From NCBI GenBank assembly GCA_025175895.1, contig CM046005.1:62706325-62770324 (forward strand): a stretch of DNA of 64,000 nucleotides, in the 5' to 3' direction. The position numbers and the translations under genes are program-made. The notes below the pieces were generated by a model. It was not told where the DNA came from and ran no database searches. It was given only the letters and a program-made list of their open reading frames with translations. Within the stretch, counting starts at the first letter, position 1, and every line of letters starts with the position of its first letter. The stretch comes from Wurfbainia villosa. Taxonomy: Eukaryota; Streptophyta; Magnoliopsida; Zingiberales; Zingiberaceae. Shown here one piece after another: positions 31,749 to 43,575 of this stretch.

Positions 31749-33578
31749 TGTTAGTGAAAGCCCTAGAGCCAATCATGTGATGATTATTGTATGAACTTTA
31801 TTGTATCATATTCCTATTAATAAAGGTATGGTTATTATATTTACTTGTATTGGTGCCAAATAACTAAGTATAATAGCGTCCATGAGTAGTAGGTTCTTAT
31901 CTATATCAATCGATTGGTTGAATCGATAATGAGATGATATAGAGAACCCTACTCTTAATCATTCCTAGTCAAGTATTAACATTCAGGGACAATGTTAATG
32001 CGTAGAGACTAGCATATAGGTCAACACGATGACTTGATCTCATAAGTCATGGATATGAGATATCAAGTTGACACATGGGTATGCATTGGAGAATGTATAC
32101 TGAATGACCCGCCATAAGAAAGTATTATGGATCGTTATATGAGTGTCATATACTTTCTCATGTGGCTATTAGTATGACTATTAGTCCATAGACCCGAAGT
32201 CACCATGGTTCCCTACATAAGGAGTTGCATACTTTGGCTTCGTCAAACGTCACCCGTAAATGGGTGGACTATAAAGGCGATTACTGGGTATGTAACAAAT
32301 TATGTGGAGGGATGTGAGTGATGTAGATGGGATCTATTCCTTCTATATGATGGGAGTGACATCGTTATTCTTGATAGAGTGAGACCACGAAGTGCATGAC
32401 CATGTCCAAATGAGTCAATATGAGATATTGAGCTCATTTGATTAGAGTGAGTCTACTTGGAGTTCAAGATATAGATTGTACTGAGGATGACACAGTCTAT
32501 GCCTCAATTGGTCAATCTAGATGTCATGGATAGAGGGACATTGTCACATATTGTGAGAGTCACAATTAGTAGTCACAAAGGTGATGTTGGAGCTCAACAT
32601 TCTTGTAACTTGGGTAGCAATGATGTGTTGCTAGATACCGCTCATTGCTTATGTTCCTAAATCGGTTTAGGGACATTGCCAATGTTACAAGAACCTATAG
32701 GGTCACACACAAAGTGCAATTAGATGGAGATTAGGTTCATATGATGAACCATGAGGATTAGGTTCATGGGATGAACCAAATTGGATTAAGTGTAATCAAA
32801 ATTAGACTAATTGAGTTAGACTCAATTTGATTCAAGTGTTGAATGAGTCTAATTTAGATTTGATTTATTGAGTCAATTTAAATTAATGAATAGAGATTCA
32901 TTAAATCAAATTGAGTTGAATCAAGTGGTTAGATTTGATCAACCATGGGAGATAAGAGGTCAAGTTTGACTTGACTTGAGAAGGAAGATGAATGGTCAAT
33001 TTTGACTTGACCAATTGCCATGTCATGGTGACATGACATGGGGGTCGGCCAATGATGGTGTTCCACATCAACATTGACTTATCATGTAGTGCCACCTCAT
33101 GAGGGAGACCAAGAGCCATTGGCTCTTGGAGTTACATGCATGCATGTTACCCCCACCCATTGAAGTTGTCGGACACTCCACTTGATGAAGGTAATTCATT
33201 TAGTGGTAACTCCATCTTCTTCTTCCTTAGATCATCTTCCTCTCAAGCTCTCTCTCCCAATCCTCTATCTTGGCCAAAACATCCAAGGGGTGCTAGCACA
33301 CTCAGGGTTGTGTTTTCTCCACCATTTGTCCGTGTGGATACCAATAGAGGAGTATGCACTTGACACTCTTGAGTTCCGGTGAAGCTTTTAGACGAGCGGG
33401 ATAAGCAAAGGGCGTCGCTACGAGAGTAATGCTCTCACCTTCTAGATCAAAGGTAGATCTAGGGTTATATAAACACATACATGAATTTAGTTTTATATAT
33501 CTTCGCACGGATCCGTGGCCGGGCTTTCGAGGTTTCCGCAATGCAAAAAGCGGTTTTTGCGGCTCGGAAAACCCAACA
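31749..33578 (+). repeat. F 5' LTR
   Basis: 1,830 bp, starts TGTTAGTGAAAGCC and ends GGAAAACCCAACA. The 3' LTR start at 63803 matches it closely. A TATA-like TATATAAA is at 33465-33472. No supported gene inside; short frames at 33136-33723 are not conserved coding. Confidence 0.92.
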
Positions 33579-33579
33579 G

Positions 33580-33591
33580 TGGTATCAGAGC
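33580..33591 (+). other. F primer-binding site
   Basis: TGGTATCAGAGC one base after the LTR end. Confidence 0.93.
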
Positions 33592-34103
33592 CACGTGCGA
33601 AGCATGTATGTGTTTCGTATTTGTAGTTTTTATATTATATATAAAAATTACAGATTTTTAAGTTTATTTAAATTTCCTCTTTTTATAGAAGAGTCGAAGC
33701 GACAAGTGTTGGGACACTTGTAGGCTTCAATCGCCGAGAAAAACTCTCCGAAACGTCGAGTTCTTGCTTTAGGTTTTTGGGACAGTGACTTAAGTCACTG
33801 TAAGATCTAGTAGGGATACTCGCAAAGTTTATTTTTGAAAGTAGGGGCACTGCCCCTATCCCCGAAAGGGGCCTTGTCCCACGATAGTGCCTGGAAACCG
33901 CTTAGCGGGACCGTTACGGAGAGGTGACTCATAAAATTGAAAAAAAGGAAAAATTATAGAATTTTTTTGTAAAATACATAATTTAATATTATGTATAATT
34001 CTGTGATGGTAATGGCCCAAGAATCCCAATATGATTGGACGTTAATGTGTTGTAATTCTTAATACGGCCTGCGTGCCGTTTTTGTGATTGTGATTGTTGT
34101 ATA
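33592..34103 (+). other. F leader, first part
   Basis: Untranslated leader, no gene. Ends with GTATA (34099-34103), the left TSD of G. Confidence 0.75.
34099..34103. repeat. TSD of G (GTATA)
   Basis: Perfect five-base duplication with 58674-58678, 24.6 kb away; ties the two ends of G together. Confidence 0.92.
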
Positions 34104-35391
34104 TGTTGGAATGTATACTGAAAGCCTAGCTCTTTTTGTATGAACATTTTTATTTTGAAATAAGAATCACATGATCATTGTTTGCACTTTATATTTATTA
34201 TATGTTAGCATATTGTCTAATACTTTACATTGTAGATAATATGATGCTTGGTGTGATACAGAAGATCATGTTATCAGTCCCTTGTAGAATATAAGTAGAG
34301 GCTCACAACCAAGATGGTTTTGGACAAACCATTGGCATGGTTGTAGTGTAGCTTGGTGTTGTTTTGTCTTGAACATAGAGTTACACTAGTACACTTAGGT
34401 GTATTGAGCAGGACCGACATAGAGGTGATTCAATTTATTGCTGACTACATAATTGAATCGGACCTCGGATATTATGTTGTACATGCTCTTAATCCCGATA
34501 TAATAACGGGTACATGTACTTAGTATTTATTTCTTTGATTTACCAAAGGGTGAGATTTATATGGATTAAATAAATATGCCCGGTAAGTTGGGAAATGATA
34601 TTATTTACATGGTGTGCCGTTGATTATAGGAGAAAACCGTGTCCTATATATTAGGTTGATGATGTCCCCTTGAGGAGCTCATAAGGTTCATCATGTAAAC
34701 CCTGTAGGTTGACTTAGTCAACATGATGATAAGGTTGAGTGGTACTACTCGAGGAGTTAGATGTTAATTGATTAATGGTTAGTAAATCAATTAATTGATG
34801 AACAATCAATATCTTAAACACGGGGAGATGGATGTACGAATAATGTATGGAGCCCATATTAATTTATGAGGGTTGGTGAGGTAATTCAATGATGATCCTC
34901 TAGTGGAATGGAACATCATTGATGGATCAAGTTTGTGTGGTTCCGATCCATCGGGTGGCCAAGATCTAACTCCTTTTCATGGTCCCTATCACAGCCTAAT
35001 ATAATCCTCATGAAGCCTAGATCCAATGATGGAAAACAAAACTCTAGATCCGACGGTGGAGATTAAATCTCTAGATCCGACGGTTGAGATTAAATCTCTA
35101 GATCCGACGGTTGAGATTAAATCTCTAGATCCGACGGTTGAGATTAAATCTCTAGATCCGATGGTTGAGATTAAATCCCTAGAACCAACGGTGGAGATTA
35201 AAACAAGGCTTAAGCCTAACTCTATAAAAAGAGGCTTAAGGTGGGCGGCAAGGAAGTTGGATGTTTTTTGAGATTAGGGTTTTGCCTTTCATTGGCTTGG
35301 GCGACAAGAAACCCTAGGGAGATTAGGGTTTGGTTCCTTGGTTGGGCGGCTAGGGTTTGGAAGGAAGAGTGGGCGGCAACTATAGGAGAGT
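34104..35391 (+). repeat. G 5' LTR, first part
   Basis: Starts TGTTGGAATGTATACTG. Six 27-bp units (35031-35200), then the TATA box TCTATAAAAA (35221-35230). Cut by element D after 35391. A run of KSLDPTVEI repeats in translation is the array, not a protein. Confidence 0.9.
35031..35200 (+). repeat. 27-bp array in G 5' LTR (six units)
   Basis: Unit CTAGATCCGACGGTTGAGAT plus TAAATCT. It ends about 20 bp upstream of the TATA box. The 3' LTR has ten units (57528-57798); the four-unit gap (108 bp) equals the length difference between the LTRs. Confidence 0.9.
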
Positions 35392-36830
35392 TGTTAGGAT
35401 CTTTGTAATAGCTAGAGGGGGGGGGGTGAATAGCACGTGTTTCTTCGTTGATGGAATTCGTTCACGGTTGTCTCTACAATTTCGTTAGCGCAGCGGAAAT
35501 AGAAAGATAATAATGATAACAAAATATACAACATGCAAACACAAATATTTAATGTGGTTCGGAACCACACGGTTCCTACTCCACGGATCGAGCTCTACGA
35601 GCTCTAGTGATACACACGCACTCACTAATCACAAATACTCCTTCTCGACACAAGTCGGAGGTGGAGAAACCCCTTACAAGTAATCTTACAACAATAAGAT
35701 ACAAATACAAGCAATTACAATAATGAAATACAATGCAAGTAAAGAAAACTACTTTATAATTGCCTTTGGATTGCTTGATTGCTTGGTTGCTTGAAATCAC
35801 CTTGGAGACCCTGATTTGCAACAACAAATCACTCCAAAACCCTCAAGAAACCGATTTCAATTTCCTCCATCACGAGCTCCTTTTATAGCTTTAACCTGTG
35901 CTGGAAAAAGTCGATCAGTTGACTGATCGGGACCATCAGTCGACTGATGCCACTGTTGTCATGAGACAACGGCTAGATCCACACTGGATAAGTCCAACGG
36001 ATCTACCATCAGTCGACTGATCAAACCCATCAGTCGACTAATGGTGTCCTCACTCGACTGCTGGTCCCAGCGGTCGAGTGAGACTACACTCTGTGGCCGA
36101 ATTCGAGCACCCCGATCGGTGATCATGCGATCGATCGTGCCATCTGGCCGATCACTGTCGGCTCTCGGCCACGACTACTAGGCCGATTAAACATGAGGTT
36201 TTAGCCCAAGTATGGTGCCCCCATACTTGCTAGACCACCCTTAGCCTAGACCTAAGCCTTCTAGCCACCTCCATCAGTCTCGCGCCTCTCGGATCCCTCC
36301 AAGTCATCCATGACTTGTTCATCCATCGCGCTAGCATTCAGATGCTTCCATTGGCTATGTCATGCTAACAGTATCTACACCGCCAAGGCACATTGGACTT
36401 ACGCCGCCAAAACTCCGCTTGGACTTTACGCCGCCAACCATTGGACTTATGCTGCCAAGACTTCCGCTTGGACTTTACGCCGCCAATATCAAACCCTTGG
36501 ACTTCTCAAATGCCAAGACACAAGCTTGGACATTCCCTTGCCAACCCATGTTGGACTTTCCATGCCAAGTACTCAATACTTGAACTTTACCTTGCCAAGA
36601 CCCATGCTTGGACTTTCCATGCCAACTCATGTTGGACTTTCCATTGCCAAGAACCATGCTTGGACTTTACCAAATGCCAAGTGTTCCACTTGGACTTCCC
36701 ATGCCAAGTACTCAAGACTTGGACTTTTCCATGACAATTACATTGTCATATGTTTTTGTCGAACATCAAAACATCACTCGAGTCAAACTCGAGTCCTGGT
36801 CAATCATGACCTCGGCCGATTGCACCAACA
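35392..36830 (-). repeat. D 3' LTR (left copy)
   Basis: 1,439 bp, plus strand TGTTAGGATCTTTG...GATTGCACCAACA. Poly-C box 35411-35434, TATA box (minus) 35879-35890, ATCAGTCGACTGAT-type palindromes 35910-36045, CGATCG-rich patch 36110-36190, AAGTCC/TTGGC array 36385-36735. Confidence 0.9.
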
Positions 36831-37265
36831 ATCTCCCCCTTTTTGATGTTTGACAAAAACCAATCAAAACATTTAGTTAGAACACTAACTCAAATCCCTT
36901 ACCAATTATCCCAAATTGGTAACACTCTCCAAATGTTCTCCCCCAAACATTCTCCCCCTTTTTGACTAACATCAAAAAGGTTTTCTCTCCAAGGAGGTCA
37001 ATGTCTCATGTCCCAATGAGATCTTACAATCTCCCCCTTGGTCCAAAAATACCTAGGATGCCTACCATCTTCTTAGTGATAAGTCCCATATCACTCAAGA
37101 GAGGCAATCCTATACACTCTCCCAATTTCCAAATTGGGTTTCTAAAAATCCATCAATTTTCTCAATTGATAATATTCTCCCCTTCAAGAAGAAAGAAAAA
37201 CACATCCATCACTCCAAGATGGATACCTCCCCCTAAAGGCTTGCTCCCCCTTGACCATTGCACCA
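36831..37265 (-). other. D multiple polypurine tracts
   Basis: The minus strand carries the tract AAAAAGGGGGAGAT at the LTR edge (36831-36845). Further AGGGGGAG-type tracts are near 36940, 36953, 37033, 37229 and 37244. Several tracts upstream of the 3' LTR are characteristic of Sireviruses. Confidence 0.75.
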
Positions 37266-38609
37266 ACAATGTCCTTGGGAAGTCCCTAAGCCAATAGGAA
37301 CTCTAAACAATCAAAATTAAGGTTAAAAATTCAACATTGAACTTTCCAACACCTTAACATTGATACAAACCCTAAACAACTCTCCTAATCCATATCAATG
37401 GATTTTCACCCTTCATCATGCTTCCCAAAGCATATCCTCGGGTTAGGAGTGGCTAGGGACCTTAACTGCAGCCGAAATCGGGTTAGACAAGCTTGTTTAT
37501 CCCGAAATCACGAAATCAATCGAGTGATTCAGAAATCAGTCGACTGAACCCCACATCAGTCGATTGCCACTATGAGCAGTCGACTGATAACTGAAAAATC
37601 CGATTTTCAGTTATCAGAAATGAGATTTAGAAATTCATAAATAATTATACATTTATCGAAAAATCACGAAAATTGATACGTATAATACCTATGACCAATA
37701 CAATGGGTGAAAAATATTTGAAAAATATTTTACCCATAAAATATCGAAATTGATATAAAATTCAAAAGTGAAGAAAACTTCTAAGTTTTTGGCTCACTTT
37801 GTATCAATCTCATCAATGGTGATTGCTATCAAAAGATAGACTTCACCAAGGTTTTTCAAAATGATTTTAAAATGTTTTCAAAACCTTATTTTGAATCATA
37901 TTCCTTGGGTTCTATGTACATGACTTGTACACAAGCTTTCCCAATGATCCACCTGTTGAGTTAAGATGAGTTTGGGTTTAACTAGATGCAAAAACTATGC
38001 ACCTTGAACTTAACTCATATCCTAGCATCTCACATGTATCTAGGGTGTATAAATACACATACATGTCAATTGGATGTGAGATGTGGGTTTTGGTTCATTT
38101 AATCTAGGGTTGCATGCATTTTTCTAAGGCAACCCTACTTGATTCCCTTATAAATGGGACTCCAAGTCATGCCATTGTCCTTAAATCAATTTCAATCAAA
38201 TTATCTTAAATGCATGAGTGATTATGACATTAGAGATGATATAGATAAACACATGCTCATAATCATGATGTCATGGCATAATATGAAATCTAAAAACACA
38301 TGACATTAATCCTTAAACTTAAGCATAATCATGACATATAAAATGATTAAAAATAAGCATGATGTCATGGCATGTTATATGGCAAACAAAGCATGACATA
38401 TAAAATATATAGGTAAAGTAATACCTAAATTTTAATATTAATTGCCATTTCATATAATTAATTATAGTTTGCCATTTTTCTATTTTTTTTCTTCTTTCTC
38501 CCAAGTGTGCCAAAAACCCAAAATGGCACACTAACCTCTAAACCTAAATTGTGACAATTTAATTGATTTTTCTTAATTTCAAAAATGCATTGGCACACCC
38601 TAAACCCAT
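37266..38609 (-). other. D 3' noncoding region
   Basis: No gene. AT-rich; homologous to B (about 22250-23640 and 19530-19790), but without the roughly 2.4 kb that carries the extra ORF in B. Confidence 0.7.
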
Positions 38610-40271
38610 CTAGCATGAATCAATCACGCTCTTAGGAACCCAAACCCGATTTGAGCTCCTAGGGTTAATTAGGTATTCCTTAGGGATAACCTCCCTAGAT
38701 ACCTTCCTAATGACCCTCCTAGGCTTGTTAGCCTTGGTCATTTGGGTCTTACCTAGGTTGACTCTAGGGGTAACTCCCCTTGCAAACTTCTTAGTGGCCA
38801 CCCTAGGTTTCCTAGAAACCTTGGCCACTAGGCACAACCCTTGGTCAACTCTAGGGATGACTTCCCTATTGACCTTAATTTTCCTAGGTTTAGTTCCATA
38901 ATCAAATGGAACATTGTGATAGGTTTCCTTGGGCTTAGGTTTGCCCTTGGATGAATCTAATTTCCTAGGTCTTGATTTTTGACCATTTGACTCTAGGCTT
39001 TGACTTCTAGACCCTACATGTTGACCTCTTGACCCTTGAAATAGATTTTGCATTTTTGCAAGGGTCTTTTCCATCTTTTCAAGCCTTGACCTCAAGACTT
39101 GATTTTCCTTTTCTAGTTGCCCAATTTTAGAATTTTGATTTAATCCTTGGGTATTTGACTTCCTAGGCATATGCCTAGTCCATTTAGGATTGAAACCTAG
39201 GTGTTCTCCTATTTTCTTGATAGATTCCCCAGGTAAAATATTTTTAGGGACATTAGTCCCAAATTTCTTCTTATTTCCTAAGTGGACACTCTTAGCACCT
39301 AAACAAATATGTCTATTATTTCTAGCATGCTTTTCATGTACAATAGCAAGACTATTAAAATTATTCCTAGCATGCTTCTTATCCCTAGAAATTGAAGGTG
39401 CATTAATAAATTTTACCTTAGGATTTGCCTTGGAGGCTCCGCCTACTTGTGTTGCTCCTTCTTGCCCTTTCTTCTTCCCCCTTGGGCAATGACTCCGGTA
39501 ATGCCCCTTTGAGTTGCACTTGAAGCATATGATGTGCTCCTTGCCTTTAGATGTTGGGGAACCGGCATCCTTGACTTTTGGTGTCGGTTGAGCTTTCTTG
39601 ACCTTCTTTGGGCACTTGCTCTTGTAGTGCCCGGTTTCCTTACACTCAAAGCAAATTATATGTTTTTTACTTAAAACCAAATTGCTTGAGTTACCTAGTT
39701 CGGTGGTGAAGACCGGAATTGGACTTTGGGCTTCTTCATCTTGACTGGATGTCGAAGCTTCTTCTTGATGTTCCGGTATGGAGGTTCTCTCCTCCTCCTC
39801 AATCGTTGAGGTGGATGCTTCTTCCACTTCCTCCACCTCTTCCGATCCGGAAGTTGACTCCTCACTTTCTTGTGAGGATGATGATGATTCTTCTTCGGTC
39901 TCCTCCTCTTCCAAGTCTTCTTGGACCGATTCGGGATTGTCGTGGAACTTGATCAACTTGTTCCACAACTCCCTGGCATCCCTATAGCTTCCTAATCTGG
40001 ACAAAATGTCATTAGGTATCAAGTTAATCAACATTTTTGTTACCTTAACGGTTGTCTTGAATTTTTCCCGTTGCTCCTCAGTCCATTGCTTCATTTTGAG
40101 GATTTCGCCGTTCTCTCCTCTCGGAGCATCAAAACCTATAGTCACGGCAAACCAATTTTCGATATTTGTCATTAGAAAATATTTCATCCTACCTTTCCAA
40201 TACGCGAAATGTTCGCGGTTGAAGGAAGGTGGAATGTTGACGTCGTCACCCAATTTTTCTTGAAAATCCAT
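38610..40271 (-). CDS. gag: D gag protein (open)
   Basis: Intact 553-residue gag, the only long unbroken retrotransposon gene in the window. The start is taken at ATG 40271 (MDFQEKLGDDVNIPPSF), 55 bp inside the primer-binding site and matching the B gag start; upstream in-frame codons lie in the LTR. Order: capsid-like part (FAYWKGRMKYFLM, IPNDILSRLGSYRDARELWN; residues 20-130); Glu/Ser-rich acidic part (about 135-210); two intact CCHC knuckles CFECKETGHYKSKC and CFKCNSKGHYRSHC (about 230-290), which would bind the RNA genome; basic region; coiled coil LEKENQVLRSRLEKMEKTL (about 420); basic repeats such as KVNREVIPR and KVSREVIPKEYLIN to the end. No protease follows, so maturation would need another element's enzyme. 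Confidence 0.9.
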   Translation of the reverse strand: MDFQEKLGDDVNIPPSFNREHFAYWKGRMKYFLMTNIENWFAVTIGFDAPRGENGEILKMKQWTEEQREKFKTTVKVTKMLINLIPNDILSRLGSYRDARELWNKLIKFHDNPESVQEDLEEEETEEESSSSSQESEESTSGSEEVEEVEEASTSTIEEEERTSIPEHQEEASTSSQDEEAQSPIPVFTTELGNSSNLVLSKKHIICFECKETGHYKSKCPKKVKKAQPTPKVKDAGSPTSKGKEHIICFKCNSKGHYRSHCPRGKKKGQEGATQVGGASKANPKVKFINAPSISRDKKHARNNFNSLAIVHEKHARNNRHICLGAKSVHLGNKKKFGTNVPKNILPGESIKKIGEHLGFNPKWTRHMPRKSNTQGLNQNSKIGQLEKENQVLRSRLEKMEKTLAKMQNLFQGSRGQHVGSRSQSLESNGQKSRPRKLDSSKGKPKPKETYHNVPFDYGTKPRKIKVNREVIPRVDQGLCLVAKVSRKPRVATKKFARGVTPRVNLGKTQMTKANKPRRVIRKVSREVIPKEYLINPRSSNRVWVPKSVIDSC

Positions 40272-40325
40272 ATTCTTTCCTTTAGCTTCTTGACTCTGGG
40301 TTGTTAATCCGTAGAAGAGCCCCAG

Positions 40326-40337
40326 GCTCTGATACCA
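40326..40337 (-). other. D primer-binding site
   Basis: The minus strand reads TGGTATCAGAGC, two bases inside the 5' LTR. Confidence 0.93.
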
Positions 40338-40339
40338 CT

Positions 40340-41816
40340 TGTTAGGATCTTTGTAATAGCTAGAGGGGGGGGGGGGTGAATAGCACGTGTTTGTTCGTTG
40401 ATGGAATTCGTTCGCGGTTGTCTCTACAATTTCGTTAGCGCAGCGGAAATAGAAAGATAATAATGATAAAAAATATACAACACGCAAACACAAATATTTA
40501 ACGTGGTTCGGAATCGCACGGTTCCTACTCCACGGATCGAGCTCTACGAGCTCTAGTGATGCACACACACTCACTAATCACAAATACTCCTTCTCGACAC
40601 AAGTCGGAGGTGGAGAAACCCCTTACAAGTAATCTTACAACAATAAGATACAAATACAAGCAATTACAATAATGAAATACAATGCAAGTAAAGAAAACTA
40701 CTTTACAATTGCCTTTGGATTGCTTGATTGCTTGGTTGCTTGAAATCACCTTGGAGACCTTGATTTGCAACAAAAAATCGCTCTAAAACCCTCAAGAAAC
40801 CGATTTCAATTTCCTCCATCACGAGCTCCTTTTATAGCTTTAACCTGTGCTGGAAAAAGTCGATCAGTCGACTGATCGGGACCATCAGTCGACTGATGCC
40901 ACTGTTGTCGTGAGACAACGGCTAGATCCACGCTGGATAAGTCCAACGGATCTACCATCAGTCGACTGATGGTGTCCTCACTCGACTGCTGGTCCTAGCG
41001 GTCGAGTGAGACTACACTCGCGGTCGAATTCGAGCACCCGATCATGCGATCACGATCGGCCGCTCAACCATCGATCGGCTTCGCAATGGCGATCAGGCTC
41101 CACTTCCCACAGTCAAACTCTAGTTGACTCGGTCCAGTCTACTGCCACATGACACCAGTCGATTGGCACACCTCAAACATGAGGTTTTAGCCCAAGTATG
41201 GTGCCCCCATACTTGCTAGACCACCCTTAGCCTAGACCTAAGCCTTCTAGCCACCTCCATCAGCCTCGCGCCTCTCGGATCCCTCCAAGTCATCCATGAC
41301 TTGTTCATCCATCGCGCTAGCCTTCAGATGCTTCCATTGGCTATGTCATGCTAACGGTGTCTACACCGCCAAGGCACATTGGACTTACGCCGCCAAGACT
41401 CCGCTTGGACTTTACGCCGCCAACCATTGGACTTATGCTGCCAAGACTCCCGCTTGGACTTTACGCCACCAATATCAAACCCTTGGACTTCTCAAATGCC
41501 AAGACACAAGCTTGGACTTTCCCTTGCCAACCCATGTTGGACTTTCCATGCCAAGTACTCAAGACTTGGACTTTACCATGCCAAGACCCATGCTTGGACT
41601 TTCCATGCCAACTCATGTTGGACTTTCCATTGCCAAGAACCATGCTTGGAATTTACCAAATGCCAAGTGTTCCACTTGGACTTCCCATGCCAAGTACTCA
41701 AGACTTGGACTTTTCCATGACAATTACATTGTCATATGTTTTTGTCGAACATCAAAACATCACTCGAGTCAAACTCGAGTCCTGGTCAATCGTGACCTGG
41801 GTCGATTGCACCAACA
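40340..41816 (-). repeat. D 5' LTR (right copy)
   Basis: 1,477 bp. Poly-C box 40358-40385, TATA box (minus) 40828-40839, palindromes 40862-40975, AAGTCC/TTGGC array 41371-41720. It differs from the left copy mainly at 41020-41160, where the GATC/CGATCG patch and an extra stretch replace 36100-36195. Confidence 0.9.
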
Positions 41817-42508
41817 AGAGGATCTCTTCTTCTTCCTAGGGTGTGGCTGGCACCTATCTCTCTTCCCTCTACCTTGGTCGGCACTCAACCTATTCCTCTT
41901 CTTCTCTTCTTTTCCTCTTGGCCGGCGGCATAAAGGAGCTAGGGATTGTTCCCTTGTTTGGTTCCTTGGTTGGCCATCTTGTTCTCCTTTTCTTGGGGCT
42001 GGCGGCATCAAGCCTTTGTGGCTTGGTGGTTGGCTCAAGCAAGAAGGGAAGGAGAGTTCTTCTTTCTTTTGATTGTAGAAGATCTAGGAAGCTTCAACTT
42101 GTGGAGGATCTTCGCCCACACGAAGTCTACAAGGAGGTTAGGACATACGATAGAAGATCGAGAGGTATAAAAGTTTTACAAATTTTATTATTGATCTTTG
42201 CATGTTCTTATTAATATGATTGTATGTGTTGATTATACATGTCTACATCCATATGTATTTGTATAATCATGGACCCCGAAGATAAACAAAAAAAAAACTG
42301 GCGATCTGTCCGTCGTCTATTCCGCGGCTAACCGACTAGAAGAGTTTTGTTGCTTGAACAACTAGTTTGTTCAAGAGATCGCTCGAGTCATTAGCACGAC
42401 GACGAATTGGTTGATCTTAGGAAACTCATCCCATCTGGATTAATTTTCATTAGTGAAAATTTTAATCCGGGGACATGGGAGCCAACGAGCCTCCGAGCAA
42501 TGCCATCA
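41817..42508 (+). repeat. G 5' LTR, second part
   Basis: Resumes G's LTR after D and ends GAGCAATGCCATCA at 42508. Translations such as the 41843-42214 frame are LTR sequence that also occurs at 58008-58241. Confidence 0.9.
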
Positions 42509-42511
42509 AAA

Positions 42512-42523
42512 TGATATCAGAGC
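42512..42523 (+). other. G primer-binding site (one mismatch)
   Basis: TGATATCAGAGC, one base from the usual TGGTATCAGAGC. Either a later mutation or a weakened site. Confidence 0.85.
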
Positions 42524-43575
42524 CACGGTTTTCGATTTTGTGTGTTTTGGATTCGGTTACTTTCATTCACTTATCATATATTGTATATGCCGGATGATAA
42601 TAGGATGTGCGTAGGATAACTTTTTGGTTGCAGGCATAAGTTCCAACTATTATGGCTATATATGTGTGTATGTGATTGGATGTGTGTGTGATTGTATATT
42701 ATTTGAATCCTCGGGGTTGACGAGGCTAAATTAGTACTTAATCTTTGTAATTAAATATGACATTGTTTAGCCACTCATTTTAGTTTACTTTCGATCTAGA
42801 TTATTTGTACACTCCTTCGTGGAGTATAGGATCGATGGATGTAAATTAAAATAGTTTGTCTTGGCTCGGATCTCTTTGGTGACTTGCGCACGGGAAAAGG
42901 TGGAGCGGACAAGGTGGCGATACGACGGGATGCATATTGGAGAACAATGCCATAATAGTTGGGAAAATTCTGATTTTTTCCATATTTATTGCTGATTTGT
43001 TTTATATGCATGTTCTGTGTGCTTGAAAATTCCTCACTGTCAATTTACTAAGTGGGAGAGGGACATTTTAATTAATTCCCGCGGCCTCCATTACAATTTG
43101 ACGTGTGATGCAACAAACTTGCGCGTCGGCTCTGAGTGCCTTCCTCCCCATCAGATGAGTTTGTTTGTGAATCACTAGGTCAAATAATGGTTATAGGAAA
43201 TTATTTAGGAGCGTGTGTACTTCCCCATCGGTAAGGCACATAATCCGAGATAATTCCCTTAGTATCGTGTAATGGTACACACTTAGATGCAAATAAAAAG
43301 TATCCTCCCCATCGGAGTCACTGCTTTTATTTGTAGGGCCAAAGAGGAACCAACTATTAATTTTATTTGTCAAAAAGTAAGGTTGACAAGATAATAAAAA
43401 TTAAAGGGTTAAACCTCCTCTTACAAATGTAGAATTCGTATACGTCCACACTATCGTGGCATGCGATATTCTCAGTGTTTTGAGGTGTTGGTTGATTTTG
43501 AAATTTTATTGTTTGAGGAATCAATGATATTTGAAATCTAATATTTTGATCATTATGATTCTTAGGTTTTTTCAA
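42524..43575 (+). other. G leader with hairpin
   Basis: About 1.05 kb of untranslated leader homologous to C's. Hairpin arms 43356-43373 and 43383-43404. No gene. Confidence 0.75.
43356..43404 (+). ncRNA. Leader hairpin of G
   Basis: ATTAATTTTATTTGTCAA (43356-43373) pairs with TTGACAAG...ATAATAAAAATTAA (43383-43404) with a small bulge and one extra A. Same place and shape as in C and E. Confidence 0.55.

Larger units (their letters stand above)
35392..41816 (-). mobile_element. Element D: gag-only Sirevirus-like element
   Basis: 6.4-kb minus-strand element in G's 5' LTR. Flanks are AGAGT (35387-35391) and AGAGG (41817-41821); G's 3' LTR shows AGAGG at the empty site (57982-57986), so the left copy has one mutation. 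Order on the minus strand: 5' LTR 41816-40340, primer-binding site, gag 40271-38610, noncoding region with several polypurine tracts, 3' LTR 36830-35392. There is no pol and no trace of the extra ORF of B, its closest relative here. Among the most recent insertions in the window by nesting order. Confidence 0.92.

Noticed and set aside
33136..33723. Small plus-strand frames in F's 5' LTR
   Set aside because: Overlapping frames with no domain, inside an LTR between promoter and primer-binding site.
35026..35271. Repetitive protein with KSLDPTVEI units (also 57513-57872)
   Set aside because: It is the translation of the 27-bp LTR array; unit length divisible by three keeps it open. It differs in unit number between the two LTRs of one element.
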